Below, one piece after another: positions 40,674 through 50,391 of a DNA stretch of 64,000 bases. Made by a program: the position numbers and the translations under genes. Below the pieces are notes generated by a model. The model ran no database searches. It saw nothing but the letters and a program-made list of their open reading frames with translations, and was not told the DNA's origin. Within the stretch, counting starts at the first letter, position 1; every line of letters starts with the position of its first letter. The stretch comes from an uncultured Bartonella sp. (GTDB lineage Bacteria; Pseudomonadota; Alphaproteobacteria; Rhizobiales; Rhizobiaceae): the NCBI GenBank assembly GCA_946478235.1, contig CAMLBF010000004.1:1-64000 (forward strand), written 5' to 3'.

Positions 40674-40862
40674 TTTTTAAAATATAGAATTATTTTAAAT
40701 ATAAAATGTGATTTTTATGTCATGTTGTTATTTTAATTATTTATAATAATCCATTTTTTAATTTTTGTATTTTGATTGGTATATTATTAATCAAATAAAT
40801 TTTACTTGATGTGTTGTTTTAAGTTATCTAGTTGCCTGCGTATTAAGTAGAGCGGGTGTAAA

Positions 40863-41393
40863 ATGTTTAAACAATTATTCAAAGTAACAGAAAAATCACA
40901 TCGGCATTATTGGGCAGCAATTGTAGCTGGTGTTGCTGGCGGTATGGTTTCCGGCTTTGTTAAAACCGGTACAGAAGGAATATTTCCACCACGAACACCG
41001 GATAGAGCGATTCCACCAGCCGAGGTGCTTCAGACATTCGGCATTAATGTGAATGATATGGTGTATCAATATTCAGACCATATAGTGAATTGGGGGATAT
41101 CTGGCGTCCATTATCTATTTTCGGTTGTTTTTGCTTTGTTTTATTGCCTTGTGGCGGAGCTTTTGCCGGGTGTCAAATTGTGGCAGGGACTGGCATTCGG
41201 TATTGTAGTAACTATAGGTTTCCACGGTGTCGTTATGCCGTTAGGTGGTTGGGCTCCTCCAATTTGGGATTTACCGCGTGACGAGTTGTTTTCTGAAACT
41301 GTGGGGCATTTATTGTGGGCTTGGACAATTGAGATCTGCCGTCGTGATATAAGGAATCGGATGACAAAGCTTCCTGATCCTGAATATGCCTAA
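40863..41393 (+). CDS. YagU family inner membrane protein (DUF1440)
   Basis: YWAAIVAGVAGGMVSGFVKTGTEGIFPPRTP, GVKLWQGLAFGIVVTIGFHGVVMPLGGWAP. Confidence 0.82.
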   Translation: MFKQLFKVTEKSHRHYWAAIVAGVAGGMVSGFVKTGTEGIFPPRTPDRAIPPAEVLQTFGINVNDMVYQYSDHIVNWGISGVHYLFSVVFALFYCLVAELLPGVKLWQGLAFGIVVTIGFHGVVMPLGGWAPPIWDLPRDELFSETVGHLLWAWTIEICRRDIRNRMTKLPDPEYA

Positions 41394-41605
41394 TTTATCC
41401 AATAAAGAAGTAACATAATGAGTGGCCTGCAGGCGGTAAGAAACCTGTAGGCTGCTAGTTGTTTCAATTTAGGATAACATTTGCAAATTGTCCATATTAC
41501 GACCGATTTTCTAACCTAATTTATGGTTAAAAATGGTTTTTTTCTGGTGTGTCTGCTTTCGTACTCTATACTATTCTCGGACAGCTTTCACAAAGGATGT
41601 AACCG

Positions 41606-43108
41606 ATGGAATCCATAAGCAAATTAAACCAGAAATTGTCTCAATATGTGCCATTTCGGGTTATACCCGGGATTATCTGTGTTCTCGTTTATTGGGGACT
41701 ATATCTTACACCCAAGCCTGAAGGGCTAACACCTGAAGCTTGGCATTTTGTTGCAATTTTTGTTGCAGCAATCTTAGGAATTATTCTTAAAGTTATGCCC
41801 ATCGGCGTTATGTCGATGATTACAATCGCTGTTGTCATGCTTTCTCGTGTGACTTCACCTACCTCTGCCAAAGCTGTGGGTGATGCGCTTGGATCCATGA
41901 ACAACTCCCTTATTTGGCTTATTGTTATTTCTGTTATCGTATCGCGCGGTCTCATTAAAACAGGATTGGGATCACGCATTGGATATTATTTTATCCGTCT
42001 TATGGGTAAAAGAACCATCGGCATCGGTTACGGATTAGCAATCTGTGAGCTATTGTTAGCTCCATTTACACCGAGTAATACAGCAAGATGCGGTGGTATT
42101 ATCCATCCAATCATGCGTTCAATTGCGGAGGCATACCATTCTGACCCAGAAAAAGGTACAGAAGGTAAAGTTGGTACTTATCTTGCTCTTGTTAATTACC
42201 ATGCAAATCCGATTAGTTCTGCCATGTTTATTACAGCGACAGCACCAAATCCGCTGGTTGTAAAATACATAGCAGAAGCTACAAACCAAAGCTTTACTCT
42301 GTCATGGAGCACATGGGCATTGTGCATGTTGTTGCCAGGTGTTGTAGCCATGTTGCTTATGCCATTTGTTATCTATCTGATTTCACCGCCTGAATTAAAA
42401 GTAACACCTAATGCTGTAACTTTTGCTCACGAAGAACTACAAAAGCTTGGTAGAATCAAAGGCCCTGAAGTTGTTATGCTGATTACCTTCATTGTCATGC
42501 TGGTGCTTTGGGCTGGTTTACCAGCTGCATTATTGGGACCAACTTTTGCAGTAGATCCAACAGCAGTTGCTTTCGTTGGGCTGGTAATCTTGTTACTTTG
42601 CGGAACGCTAAGTTGGGACGATGTTCTTAAAGAGAAAAGCGCATGGGATACATTGGTCTGGTTTGGTGCACTGGTTATGCTCGCCGGACAGCTTAATAAA
42701 CTTGGCGTTGTTGCATGGTTCTCAGATGGGCTTCGTGTAGCGATTGAATCGAGCGGTATGAGCTGGCCCGCAGCAATGGCTGTGCTGATCCTCACATTCA
42801 TGTATGCACACTATGTATTTGCAAGTACAACAGCACATATCAGTGCTATGATGTTGGCATTCTTGATGGTTGGTGTTCATCTTATACCAGCTGAATACAT
42901 CAATCTGTTCATGTTGCTCATGGCAGCTGCATCTACAATTATGATGTGTCTTACTCATTATGCAACAGGAACGTCACCGATCATATTTGGTTCAGGTTTT
43001 GTATCACTTGGCCGTTGGTGGGGTGTTGGATTTGTTATGAGCGTCGTAAATCTGCTAGTTTTTGCGATTGTCGGCGGCATCTGGTGGAAAGTTCTTGGCT
43101 ATTGGTAA
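41606..43108 (+). CDS. DASS family (CitT/SLC13-like) anion transporter
   Basis: LAPFTPSNTARCGGIIHPI, ANPISSAMFITATAPNPL, HYATGTSPIIFGSGFVSLGRWWGVGF. Confidence 0.9.
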   Translation: MESISKLNQKLSQYVPFRVIPGIICVLVYWGLYLTPKPEGLTPEAWHFVAIFVAAILGIILKVMPIGVMSMITIAVVMLSRVTSPTSAKAVGDALGSMNNSLIWLIVISVIVSRGLIKTGLGSRIGYYFIRLMGKRTIGIGYGLAICELLLAPFTPSNTARCGGIIHPIMRSIAEAYHSDPEKGTEGKVGTYLALVNYHANPISSAMFITATAPNPLVVKYIAEATNQSFTLSWSTWALCMLLPGVVAMLLMPFVIYLISPPELKVTPNAVTFAHEELQKLGRIKGPEVVMLITFIVMLVLWAGLPAALLGPTFAVDPTAVAFVGLVILLLCGTLSWDDVLKEKSAWDTLVWFGALVMLAGQLNKLGVVAWFSDGLRVAIESSGMSWPAAMAVLILTFMYAHYVFASTTAHISAMMLAFLMVGVHLIPAEYINLFMLLMAAASTIMMCLTHYATGTSPIIFGSGFVSLGRWWGVGFVMSVVNLLVFAIVGGIWWKVLGYW

Positions 43109-43257
43109 GAACAATAAATGTTAGGTTGAGACATCGGTCTAACATTACGCCAGTTTATTACACTGTATAAACTTATATCACTGCACAAAATTATACGATA
43201 ATGCCGATCCAATCTGGGTCGGCGTTATTTTATCACATATACATTTGTTAGAATCAG

Positions 43258-43941
43258 TTATGCATTGCTGCTATGATTTTGTTTCCAGAGATTGATAATC
43301 TTTTTTCGTGGTTCAAAATCTATTTCACTCAAGATTTGATGCACCAATTTAGCTGGTGCTTTATCTGGTGTACCGCTGTCAAAAGGCGGATGTGGATCAT
43401 ACTGTAACTCAAGCTGTGCTATTTCAGCCTTTTGTTTTCCCAACAATTCAGCGATTAGAAATAATCCAAAATCCAAGCCTGCTGTAATTCCACCGGCTGT
43501 GATGATATTACCATCAATAACAACCCGATCCTTACATGGGGTAGCTCCGAACATTGGTAAAAAATCAAGTGCAGTCCAATGTGTTGTCGCCTTTCGTCCC
43601 TTCAATAAACCAGCAGCCCCTAAAACCAGTGAGCCAGTGCAAACTGATGTTACATATTTCGCCTTTTGCGCTTGCAAGTTGATAAAATCCAGAACAAGCC
43701 TGTTATTGATAAGTTCATTGACACCGTTCCCGCCTGGTATGCATAAAACATCGCATTGGTCGGCGGTCGTGATCGGGCAGGTTGGGGTGATGGGGATTTT
43801 ATTTGTCGTCATAATTGGTTGCATTGTTTCGCCGATGAGTTGAACATCTATATCGGAAATGCTCTTAAAAGCTTCGTAAGGACCAACCATGTCTAACAAT
43901 TGCATATTTTCAAATATAAATAAGCCAATATTTATTGTCAT
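43258..43941 (-). CDS. DJ-1/PfpI family protein, isonitrile hydratase-like
   Basis: YVTSVCTGSLVLGAAGLLKGRKATTHWTALDFLP, GGITAGLDFGLFLIAELLG, LQYDPHPPFDSGTPDKAPAKLV strongly resemble recalled isonitrile hydratase InhA. Start trimmed to MTINIG. Confidence 0.8.
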   Translation of the reverse strand: MTINIGLFIFENMQLLDMVGPYEAFKSISDIDVQLIGETMQPIMTTNKIPITPTCPITTADQCDVLCIPGGNGVNELINNRLVLDFINLQAQKAKYVTSVCTGSLVLGAAGLLKGRKATTHWTALDFLPMFGATPCKDRVVIDGNIITAGGITAGLDFGLFLIAELLGKQKAEIAQLELQYDPHPPFDSGTPDKAPAKLVHQILSEIDFEPRKKIINLWKQNHSSNA

Positions 43942-44003
43942 ATAATTTATCCTTTTTATTACTATCAAAGGAAAAGAATATTGTTATTTGTATTGCAGGT
44001 TCC

Positions 44004-45017
44004 ATGACAAAAAGCCCACAAATTACGCCAAAATATAGTGACGATTATCATAACAGTCGCACGATAGTTATTTTTGCATTTGATGATGCCCAGCTGCTCG
44101 ATATAACAGGACCATTACAAGTATTTGCGACAGCGAATGAACTGAGTGACACGAAACCCTTGCCTTATCGAACAGTAATCGTTGCACAAAAGAAGATTAT
44201 AAAAACCTCAAGTGGTCTACAATTATGTTGCGAGCCATTATCGGACGTAAACGGCAAAGTTGACACAGTCCTGATTAGTGGAGGGTGTGGCATAGATGCT
44301 GTTTGTGCTTTTGAAAATGTGCTTAATTGGGTAAACAATGTGTATCAAAGGACTCGTCGCATTGGCTCTGTATGTAGCGGCGCACTGCTATTGGCGACAT
44401 TGGGGCTTTTAGATGGCAAAAAAGCTACAACACATTGGCGCAGAATTGCTGAAGTCAAACAGCGTTTTCCTGATGTTTGTTGGCAAAATGATGCCATTTT
44501 TGCGAAAGCAGGAAACATATGGACATCGGCCGGAATAACAGCAGGAATTGATATGGCCTTAGCAATGGTGGAGGACGATCTGGGGTTTGCTATTGCAAAA
44601 TCTGTAGCCCAGCAATTGGTGGTCTATTTACGTCGCCCGGGTGGGCAAAGCCAATTCAGCGAGATGCTTGATCTATTTTGCTCCGATGACCGATTTAATA
44701 TTCTCAACCAATGGATTATTGAAAATCTCTCAAAGCCAATTTCTGTCAGTATGTTGGCAGACAGATGTGCCATGAGTGAGCGTAATTTTTCACGTCTTTA
44801 TACACGGGCTACAGGGAGGACGCCGGCAAAAGCGATTAAACTATTGAGGTTGGAAGCCGCAAGACATTATATTGAACAAAATTTGCCGATGAAAACTATT
44901 GTACAGAAATCGGGTTTTGGTAGTGAGGAAACACTGAGAAAAGTCTTTCAACGACATCTTGCTGTTTCACCACAAGCCTATCGTGACCGGTTTCGTAATA
45001 TCAAAGATAAAAATTAA
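44004..45017 (+). CDS. GlxA family transcriptional regulator (DJ-1/PfpI domain plus AraC HTH)
   Basis: IGSVCSGALLLATLGLLDGKKATTHWR; C-terminal AraC HTH MSERNFSRLYTRATGRTPAKAIKLLRLEAARHYIE. Confidence 0.9.
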   Translation: MTKSPQITPKYSDDYHNSRTIVIFAFDDAQLLDITGPLQVFATANELSDTKPLPYRTVIVAQKKIIKTSSGLQLCCEPLSDVNGKVDTVLISGGCGIDAVCAFENVLNWVNNVYQRTRRIGSVCSGALLLATLGLLDGKKATTHWRRIAEVKQRFPDVCWQNDAIFAKAGNIWTSAGITAGIDMALAMVEDDLGFAIAKSVAQQLVVYLRRPGGQSQFSEMLDLFCSDDRFNILNQWIIENLSKPISVSMLADRCAMSERNFSRLYTRATGRTPAKAIKLLRLEAARHYIEQNLPMKTIVQKSGFGSEETLRKVFQRHLAVSPQAYRDRFRNIKDKN

Positions 45018-45022
45018 ATTCC

Positions 45023-45868
45023 TTAGGCTATTTCTTGGCATTTCCAGAGTTTATAAAAATGGTTTACTGGGCCATGTCCGTGGCCTACCTGCAATACATC
45101 TGATTGGGTGAGTGCTCCTGTCAGATAATTTTTTGCAATTTTTACCGAGTCGATTAAGGGTGTGGTTGGCAGTAACGCTGCAATAGCAGCAGAAATAGTG
45201 CATCCAGTGCCATGATCATTTTTGGTGTCTATTCTCGGTGCATCCAATTCAACGACATTGTCTTTATCACAAAAAATGTCAGGGCTAGTTTTACCTGCGA
45301 GATGTCCACCTTTAAGCAATACTGAATGACATCCTAGTTCAAGTAGTTTTGGTGCTTGTCGTTGCATTTCAGCCAATGACCATTGTGGCTGCTGATTGAG
45401 CAAAACAGATGCTTCGGGCAAATTGGGTGTGATAATTTCAGCCATCGGAACCAGAACCGTGCGAATAATATCGATAGCTTCCTGGTCAAGCAGCAAATCG
45501 CCGCTTTTTGCAACCATAACAGGATCCAACACAATGTTTTTAGCACGGTGATAAACTAGTCTTTCGGCAATTGTTTTCGCGATAGCGGCATTTGCCACCA
45601 TACCGATTTTGACAGCATCAACGCGTACGTCTTCAAAAACAGCATCAATTTGATCGGAAACAAATTGGGCGTCCATTGCCTGAAACGCTCGTACACCAGT
45701 TGTGTTTTGTGCAACGACAGCGGTAACGGCACTCATGGCATATGTTTTCATTGCAGAAAAAGTTTTGATATCGGCGTGCATACCTGCACCACCAGATGGA
45801 TCAGTTCCAGCAATTGATAAAATATGTGGGATGAAAGTGTTACTATCTTGATTAGGTTGTAACGTCAT
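45023..45868 (-). CDS. thiD: Hydroxymethylpyrimidine/phosphomethylpyrimidine kinase
   Basis: HILSIAGTDPSGGAGMHADIKTFSAMKTYAMSAVTAVVAQNT, DTKNDHGTGCTISAAIAA. Start trimmed to MTLQPN. Confidence 0.92.
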   Translation of the reverse strand: MTLQPNQDSNTFIPHILSIAGTDPSGGAGMHADIKTFSAMKTYAMSAVTAVVAQNTTGVRAFQAMDAQFVSDQIDAVFEDVRVDAVKIGMVANAAIAKTIAERLVYHRAKNIVLDPVMVAKSGDLLLDQEAIDIIRTVLVPMAEIITPNLPEASVLLNQQPQWSLAEMQRQAPKLLELGCHSVLLKGGHLAGKTSPDIFCDKDNVVELDAPRIDTKNDHGTGCTISAAIAALLPTTPLIDSVKIAKNYLTGALTQSDVLQVGHGHGPVNHFYKLWKCQEIA

Positions 45869-46292
45869 CGCAGCGCTTTCCTCTCCATGGATTGCTTGGA
45901 ACTTCCAAGTTTGTCCCCCAATAACCATCGAATTTTTCAAACTTATCATCAAATTGAAAGATTACCAAACCTGTACCGTATTTATCTCTCCACATTAATG
46001 TCCGAAGCGTACCATTTTCCTTGGTGGGTTCTTCAAGTGTACCTTCGGTTAGTGTATCAACATCGTGATATAGCATTTTGCCTATGAGACGGCCGTCCTT
46101 TGTCTCGTTCAATACAACTTCGGCGTTTTCCATCTTGTCGTTTTGAAAGACCGCACCACAGTACCGACCTGATGGTTTTGCAGCAGCAACTTCAGCAAAG
46201 TTCGTTTCATTTGCTTGAGTAAAGCCAATTGAAGTGAACACCGATAAAATTAACACACTGAAAAAATTTAGAAAAACTTTATTTGTGGTCAT
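45852..46292 (-). CDS. Small exported hypothetical protein
   Basis: Signal peptide (NFFSVLILSVFTSIGFTQA) and compact ~120 aa mature domain; family not recognised with confidence. Confidence 0.65.
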   Translation of the reverse strand: MTTNKVFLNFFSVLILSVFTSIGFTQANETNFAEVAAAKPSGRYCGAVFQNDKMENAEVVLNETKDGRLIGKMLYHDVDTLTEGTLEEPTKENGTLRTLMWRDKYGTGLVIFQFDDKFEKFDGYWGTNLEVPSNPWRGKRCDDVTT

Positions 46293-46457
46293 TTTTGTCT
46301 CCCCAGCTGAACCACCTATAATTCTAAAATTACCATAGTTACAAATAGAATAATTATAAATTTGAGTAAAAAATGAAGGTTAATCACATTATCGGAGGTC
46401 ACAACGTATTTAATTACGCTTTGCCATATTTGATGTAACGAGTGGTTCATTCTATTC

Positions 46458-47186
46458 GTGGAGGTGTTTATGACACGAAAAACTTCAACAATATCGAATC
46501 TTTCGATTACACGGCGCGGTTTATTATTGGGTGCTGCAGCCTGTGCTGCCGCCGCTTTGTCAGCCCGCCATGCTATGGCTCAGCCACAGGGACCGGTGCC
46601 GCTTGAAAATTATCAACGTGCTTATTTTAATGCAGAGGAATGGGCTTTCGTAATGGCAGCTACTGCCCGAATCATTCCATCTGAAGGAAAAGGCCCTGGT
46701 GCTATTGAAGCACGTGTACCGGTGTTTATTGATAAGCAATTGGCAAGCCCATGGGGACAGGGTGACCATTGGTATATGCAGGCTCCACATGATCGGGATG
46801 CTCCGCGTTATACCGGTTATCAAGCTGCTCCATCACCAGCAGCGGCATACCGCATTGCAATTCCTAAGATCAACCAATGGTGTAAAGACCAATATGGTGC
46901 GATCTTTGCAGAACTACCCGTTGAGAAACAGGATGAAGCACTGAAGCGCATTGAAAAAGACGAAGTGCTGATTGACGAATTGCGTTCAGGCGATTTTTTC
47001 ACGTTCCTGCTTCAAAACACCAAGGAAGGTTATTTTGCTGATCCACAATATGGCGGCAATTATGACATGGCTGCATGGGTATATATCGGATTTCCGGGTG
47101 CTCGTGGCAGCTTTCTTGAATGGGTTGAAAAGGACAACGTACCTTATCGGTTGGGGCCTGTTTCTCTTGCCGGTGAAAGAGCTTAA
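46458..47186 (+). CDS. Gluconate 2-dehydrogenase subunit 3 (gamma)
   Basis: Tat-type signal ITRRGLLLGAAACAAAALSARHAMA; family 3 pattern FNAEEWAFVMAATARIIPSEGKGPGA. Confidence 0.9.
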   Translation: MEVFMTRKTSTISNLSITRRGLLLGAAACAAAALSARHAMAQPQGPVPLENYQRAYFNAEEWAFVMAATARIIPSEGKGPGAIEARVPVFIDKQLASPWGQGDHWYMQAPHDRDAPRYTGYQAAPSPAAAYRIAIPKINQWCKDQYGAIFAELPVEKQDEALKRIEKDEVLIDELRSGDFFTFLLQNTKEGYFADPQYGGNYDMAAWVYIGFPGARGSFLEWVEKDNVPYRLGPVSLAGERA

Positions 47187-47189
47187 ATC

Positions 47190-48959
47190 ATGACAAAAAC
47201 AATGAAAAAGAAAGACGTTGTTATTATCGGGCTCGGATGGACCGGTGCTATCAGCGGTATTGAATTGGCTAAAGAAGGCTTGGAAATTCTGGCACTCGAG
47301 CGCGGTGAAGATCGCGATACAGTTCCAGATTTTGCCTATCCAAAGCCAGCTGACGAATTGAAGTATGGTGTCCGTCTTGGTACAGCTGTTCGTCCGCGTG
47401 ATCATACAGTGACAATTCGCAGAAGCCTTAAAGAAACAGCATTGCCTTATCGCCAATTGGGTTCATTCTTGCCTGGTATTGGTGTTGGTGGTGCGGGTGT
47501 CCACTGGAATGGTATGACATGGCGCGCCCAACCAGAAGAGTTGCGTGCGCGTTCATATGTGCAAGAAACTTTCGGAAACATTATTCCAGAGAATATGGCG
47601 CTTCAAGACTGGGGCGTTACATATGACGAGCTGGAAGAACATTATGATATGTTCGAAAAAGTTGCCGGTGTATCAGGTACTGCTGGTAACTTGAATGGCA
47701 AGATACAGGAAGGTGGTGACCCATTTGAGGGACCACGTAAAAATCCTTATCCTATGCCTGCTTTGCCTTATACATATAATGGTCGTATCTTCAGTGAAGT
47801 TACCAAGAAGATGGGCTTACACCCATTTCCATGTCCGTCAGCTATAGCTTCTGAAGCTTATACGAATCCTTATGGTATGCAGATGGGGCCATGTAACTAT
47901 TGTGGTTTCTGTGAACGTTATGGTTGTTTAAACTATTCAAAAGCATCGCCACAGGTCAGCGTATTGGCTGCTTTGAAGCGCTATAAGAACTTTGAATATC
48001 GTGTAAAATCGGAAGTGCTCCGTATTGAAAAATCAGCAGATGGTAAAACAGTAACAGGTGTTACCTATGTTGATGAAAATAACGAAGAAATCTTCCAACC
48101 AGCTGATCTTGTTATCCTTGGCGGCTTCATGATCAACAATGTGCATCTATTGCTCATTTCGGGTCTTGGACAGCCGTATGATCCAAATACGGGTGAAGGT
48201 GTTATCGGTAGAAACTACGCTTATCAAACCGCAATTGGTGGTGGAACACTGTTCTTTAAAGATAAAGTTTTCAATCCATTTGTTGGTACTGGTTGTAACG
48301 GTTCCTATCTTGATGACTACAGCTTTAACCAGATCGATTTTGCTAAACAGGGCTTTATCGGTGGTAGCCGTATTTCCACAGGTCAGACAAATGGTCAGCC
48401 AATTCGTTCGATGCCATTGCCTGCAGGCACTCCAGCTTGGGGTAGTGGTTGGAAACAGGCTGTTGGTGATTGGTATGGTCACTCTATGTCAATTGGCCAG
48501 CATGGCTCGGTTATGTCATATCATGATGCTTATCTTGATCTTGACCCAACATATAAGGACAAATTTGGTCGTCCTTTAATGCGCATGACCTTCAATTGGC
48601 ATGATAACGAGATCCATATGTCTCAATATATTGCAAGTAAGATTGATAAGATTGCAGAAGCTATTGGGCCAGATCAATATCGTCAAAGTCCTGCAATGAA
48701 AGAAGGGCAACAATATGATACCCGTATCTACCAAACAACCCACACGGTTGGTGGTGCTATCATGGGTGTTGATCGTCGCACTTCAGCAATAAATCGTTAT
48801 CTGCAACATTGGGATTTCCATAATTTGTTTATACCGGGTGCAAGCGCTTTCCCGCAAAACATACAGCATAATCCTACTGGAACAGTTGGTGCTTTGACAT
48901 ATTGGATGCTTGATAAGATCAAATCCGATTATATCAAGAACCCACGGTCTTTGGCATAG
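47190..48959 (+). CDS. Gluconate 2-dehydrogenase flavoprotein subunit (GMC oxidoreductase)
   Basis: VVIIGLGWTGAISGIELAKEGLEILALERG, GPCNYCGFCERYGC, FIPGASAFPQNIQHNPTGTVGAL. Confidence 0.92.
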   Translation: MTKTMKKKDVVIIGLGWTGAISGIELAKEGLEILALERGEDRDTVPDFAYPKPADELKYGVRLGTAVRPRDHTVTIRRSLKETALPYRQLGSFLPGIGVGGAGVHWNGMTWRAQPEELRARSYVQETFGNIIPENMALQDWGVTYDELEEHYDMFEKVAGVSGTAGNLNGKIQEGGDPFEGPRKNPYPMPALPYTYNGRIFSEVTKKMGLHPFPCPSAIASEAYTNPYGMQMGPCNYCGFCERYGCLNYSKASPQVSVLAALKRYKNFEYRVKSEVLRIEKSADGKTVTGVTYVDENNEEIFQPADLVILGGFMINNVHLLLISGLGQPYDPNTGEGVIGRNYAYQTAIGGGTLFFKDKVFNPFVGTGCNGSYLDDYSFNQIDFAKQGFIGGSRISTGQTNGQPIRSMPLPAGTPAWGSGWKQAVGDWYGHSMSIGQHGSVMSYHDAYLDLDPTYKDKFGRPLMRMTFNWHDNEIHMSQYIASKIDKIAEAIGPDQYRQSPAMKEGQQYDTRIYQTTHTVGGAIMGVDRRTSAINRYLQHWDFHNLFIPGASAFPQNIQHNPTGTVGALTYWMLDKIKSDYIKNPRSLA

Positions 48960-48970
48960 GAGAGAACCAG

Positions 48971-50272
48971 ATGAAACGTTTTCTCAAAGTAATTCTTGTT
49001 TTGGTTATATTAGCAATCATTGCTATTTTAGCTATTATGTTTGTGCCAATAAAGCGCACCGGACCAACAGAGGCACTTGCACCAGATTTCAAACCGGAGC
49101 CGGGGCGTGGTGAATATTTGGCAAAAATGGCCGATTGTGCTGCTTGTCATACAACACAAGGTGGCCAGCCTTATGCTGGTGGTCGCGAAGTTGCTAGTCC
49201 ATTTGGTATTATCTATTCATCTAATATTACTCCGGATGAAAATGGTATCAAGAATATGACACTTGACCAATTCCGTGATGCTCTGCGTGATGGTATTGGT
49301 AAAAATGGTCAATTGCTTTATCCAGCTATGCCATATGAAAATTATCGTAAAATCAGTGAGCCTGATGTGGTTGCTCTTTATAATTATTTCATGCACGAGG
49401 TTAAACCGGTTAGTGAAAAAGTTAAGAAAACCAATCTTGCATTTCCATTCAACCAACGCTGGGGAATCCGTTTGTGGAATTGGTTTGCAATTTCAGGGTC
49501 AGCTGGCTTCCAACCACGCTTTAATGACGAAAAGCTTGATCGTGGTGCCTATCTGGTAGAAAGCCTCGGACACTGCGGTGCATGTCATACACCACGTGAT
49601 TTGTTGTTCCGCCAATCTGGTACAAATAGTGACAGCAATAAATTCCTGACTGGTGAAGTTATTGATGGATGGTACGGGCCAAATCTGCGTAATGCCAATT
49701 CTTCTTTGGCTATATGGTCTGAAAAGGATATCAAGGATTACTTGCAGACGGCACGTAACGCCCATTCAGCTGCTGTAGGACCAATGAAACTTGTAGCAGA
49801 TGAATCTATGCAATATGCGACAGATAAGGATTTGGACGCTATTGCTGCCTATTTGAAGCATATTGCTTTGCCGGGTGAAGCCGATAAACCAGTACGCGAT
49901 CCAAAGAAGACAACTGATATGTTGACTGAAGGTAATCCAGATATGGCACTGGGTGCACGCCTTTACATCGACAATTGTAACGCTTGTCACTTTGTTAATG
50001 GTAAAGGTGCCGCTGGCGTTTTCCCAGAGCTTGATGGTGCAAAGATTGTCAATGCAAAAGATCCAACTGGATTGTTGCAGATTATCTTGAAAGGTTCGCG
50101 TATGCCATCAACGGCAAATCGCCCAGCAACTCTTGCAATGCCGGGATTTGGCTGGCGCATGAATGATGATGAAGTTGCAGCACTAGCAACATTCCTTCGT
50201 TCAAGCTGGACAAATGATGCGCCAAGCGTCAAAGCGTCCGATGTTGCTAAGACCCGCAATAGACCGCAATAA
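48971..50272 (+). CDS. Gluconate 2-dehydrogenase cytochrome c subunit (three haem motifs)
   Basis: Membrane-anchor N-terminus and three CxxCH: CAACH, CGACH, CNACH. Confidence 0.92.
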   Translation: MKRFLKVILVLVILAIIAILAIMFVPIKRTGPTEALAPDFKPEPGRGEYLAKMADCAACHTTQGGQPYAGGREVASPFGIIYSSNITPDENGIKNMTLDQFRDALRDGIGKNGQLLYPAMPYENYRKISEPDVVALYNYFMHEVKPVSEKVKKTNLAFPFNQRWGIRLWNWFAISGSAGFQPRFNDEKLDRGAYLVESLGHCGACHTPRDLLFRQSGTNSDSNKFLTGEVIDGWYGPNLRNANSSLAIWSEKDIKDYLQTARNAHSAAVGPMKLVADESMQYATDKDLDAIAAYLKHIALPGEADKPVRDPKKTTDMLTEGNPDMALGARLYIDNCNACHFVNGKGAAGVFPELDGAKIVNAKDPTGLLQIILKGSRMPSTANRPATLAMPGFGWRMNDDEVAALATFLRSSWTNDAPSVKASDVAKTRNRPQ

Positions 50273-50296
50273 TGGTTTATTGAATGATAAATTTTT

Positions 50297-50319
50297 AAAC
50301 GGCCTACGGGCCGTTTTTT
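50297..50319 (+). terminator. Rho-independent terminator after gluconate dehydrogenase operon
   Basis: AAACGGCC-tacg-GGCCGTTT followed by T-tract. Confidence 0.9.
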
Positions 50320-50391
50320 ATTATGGTGTTTTCTGAACCAAATTTGCTTTATAAGCTAAGACTGATTTGAATATTTCAAAACGGAAACATT

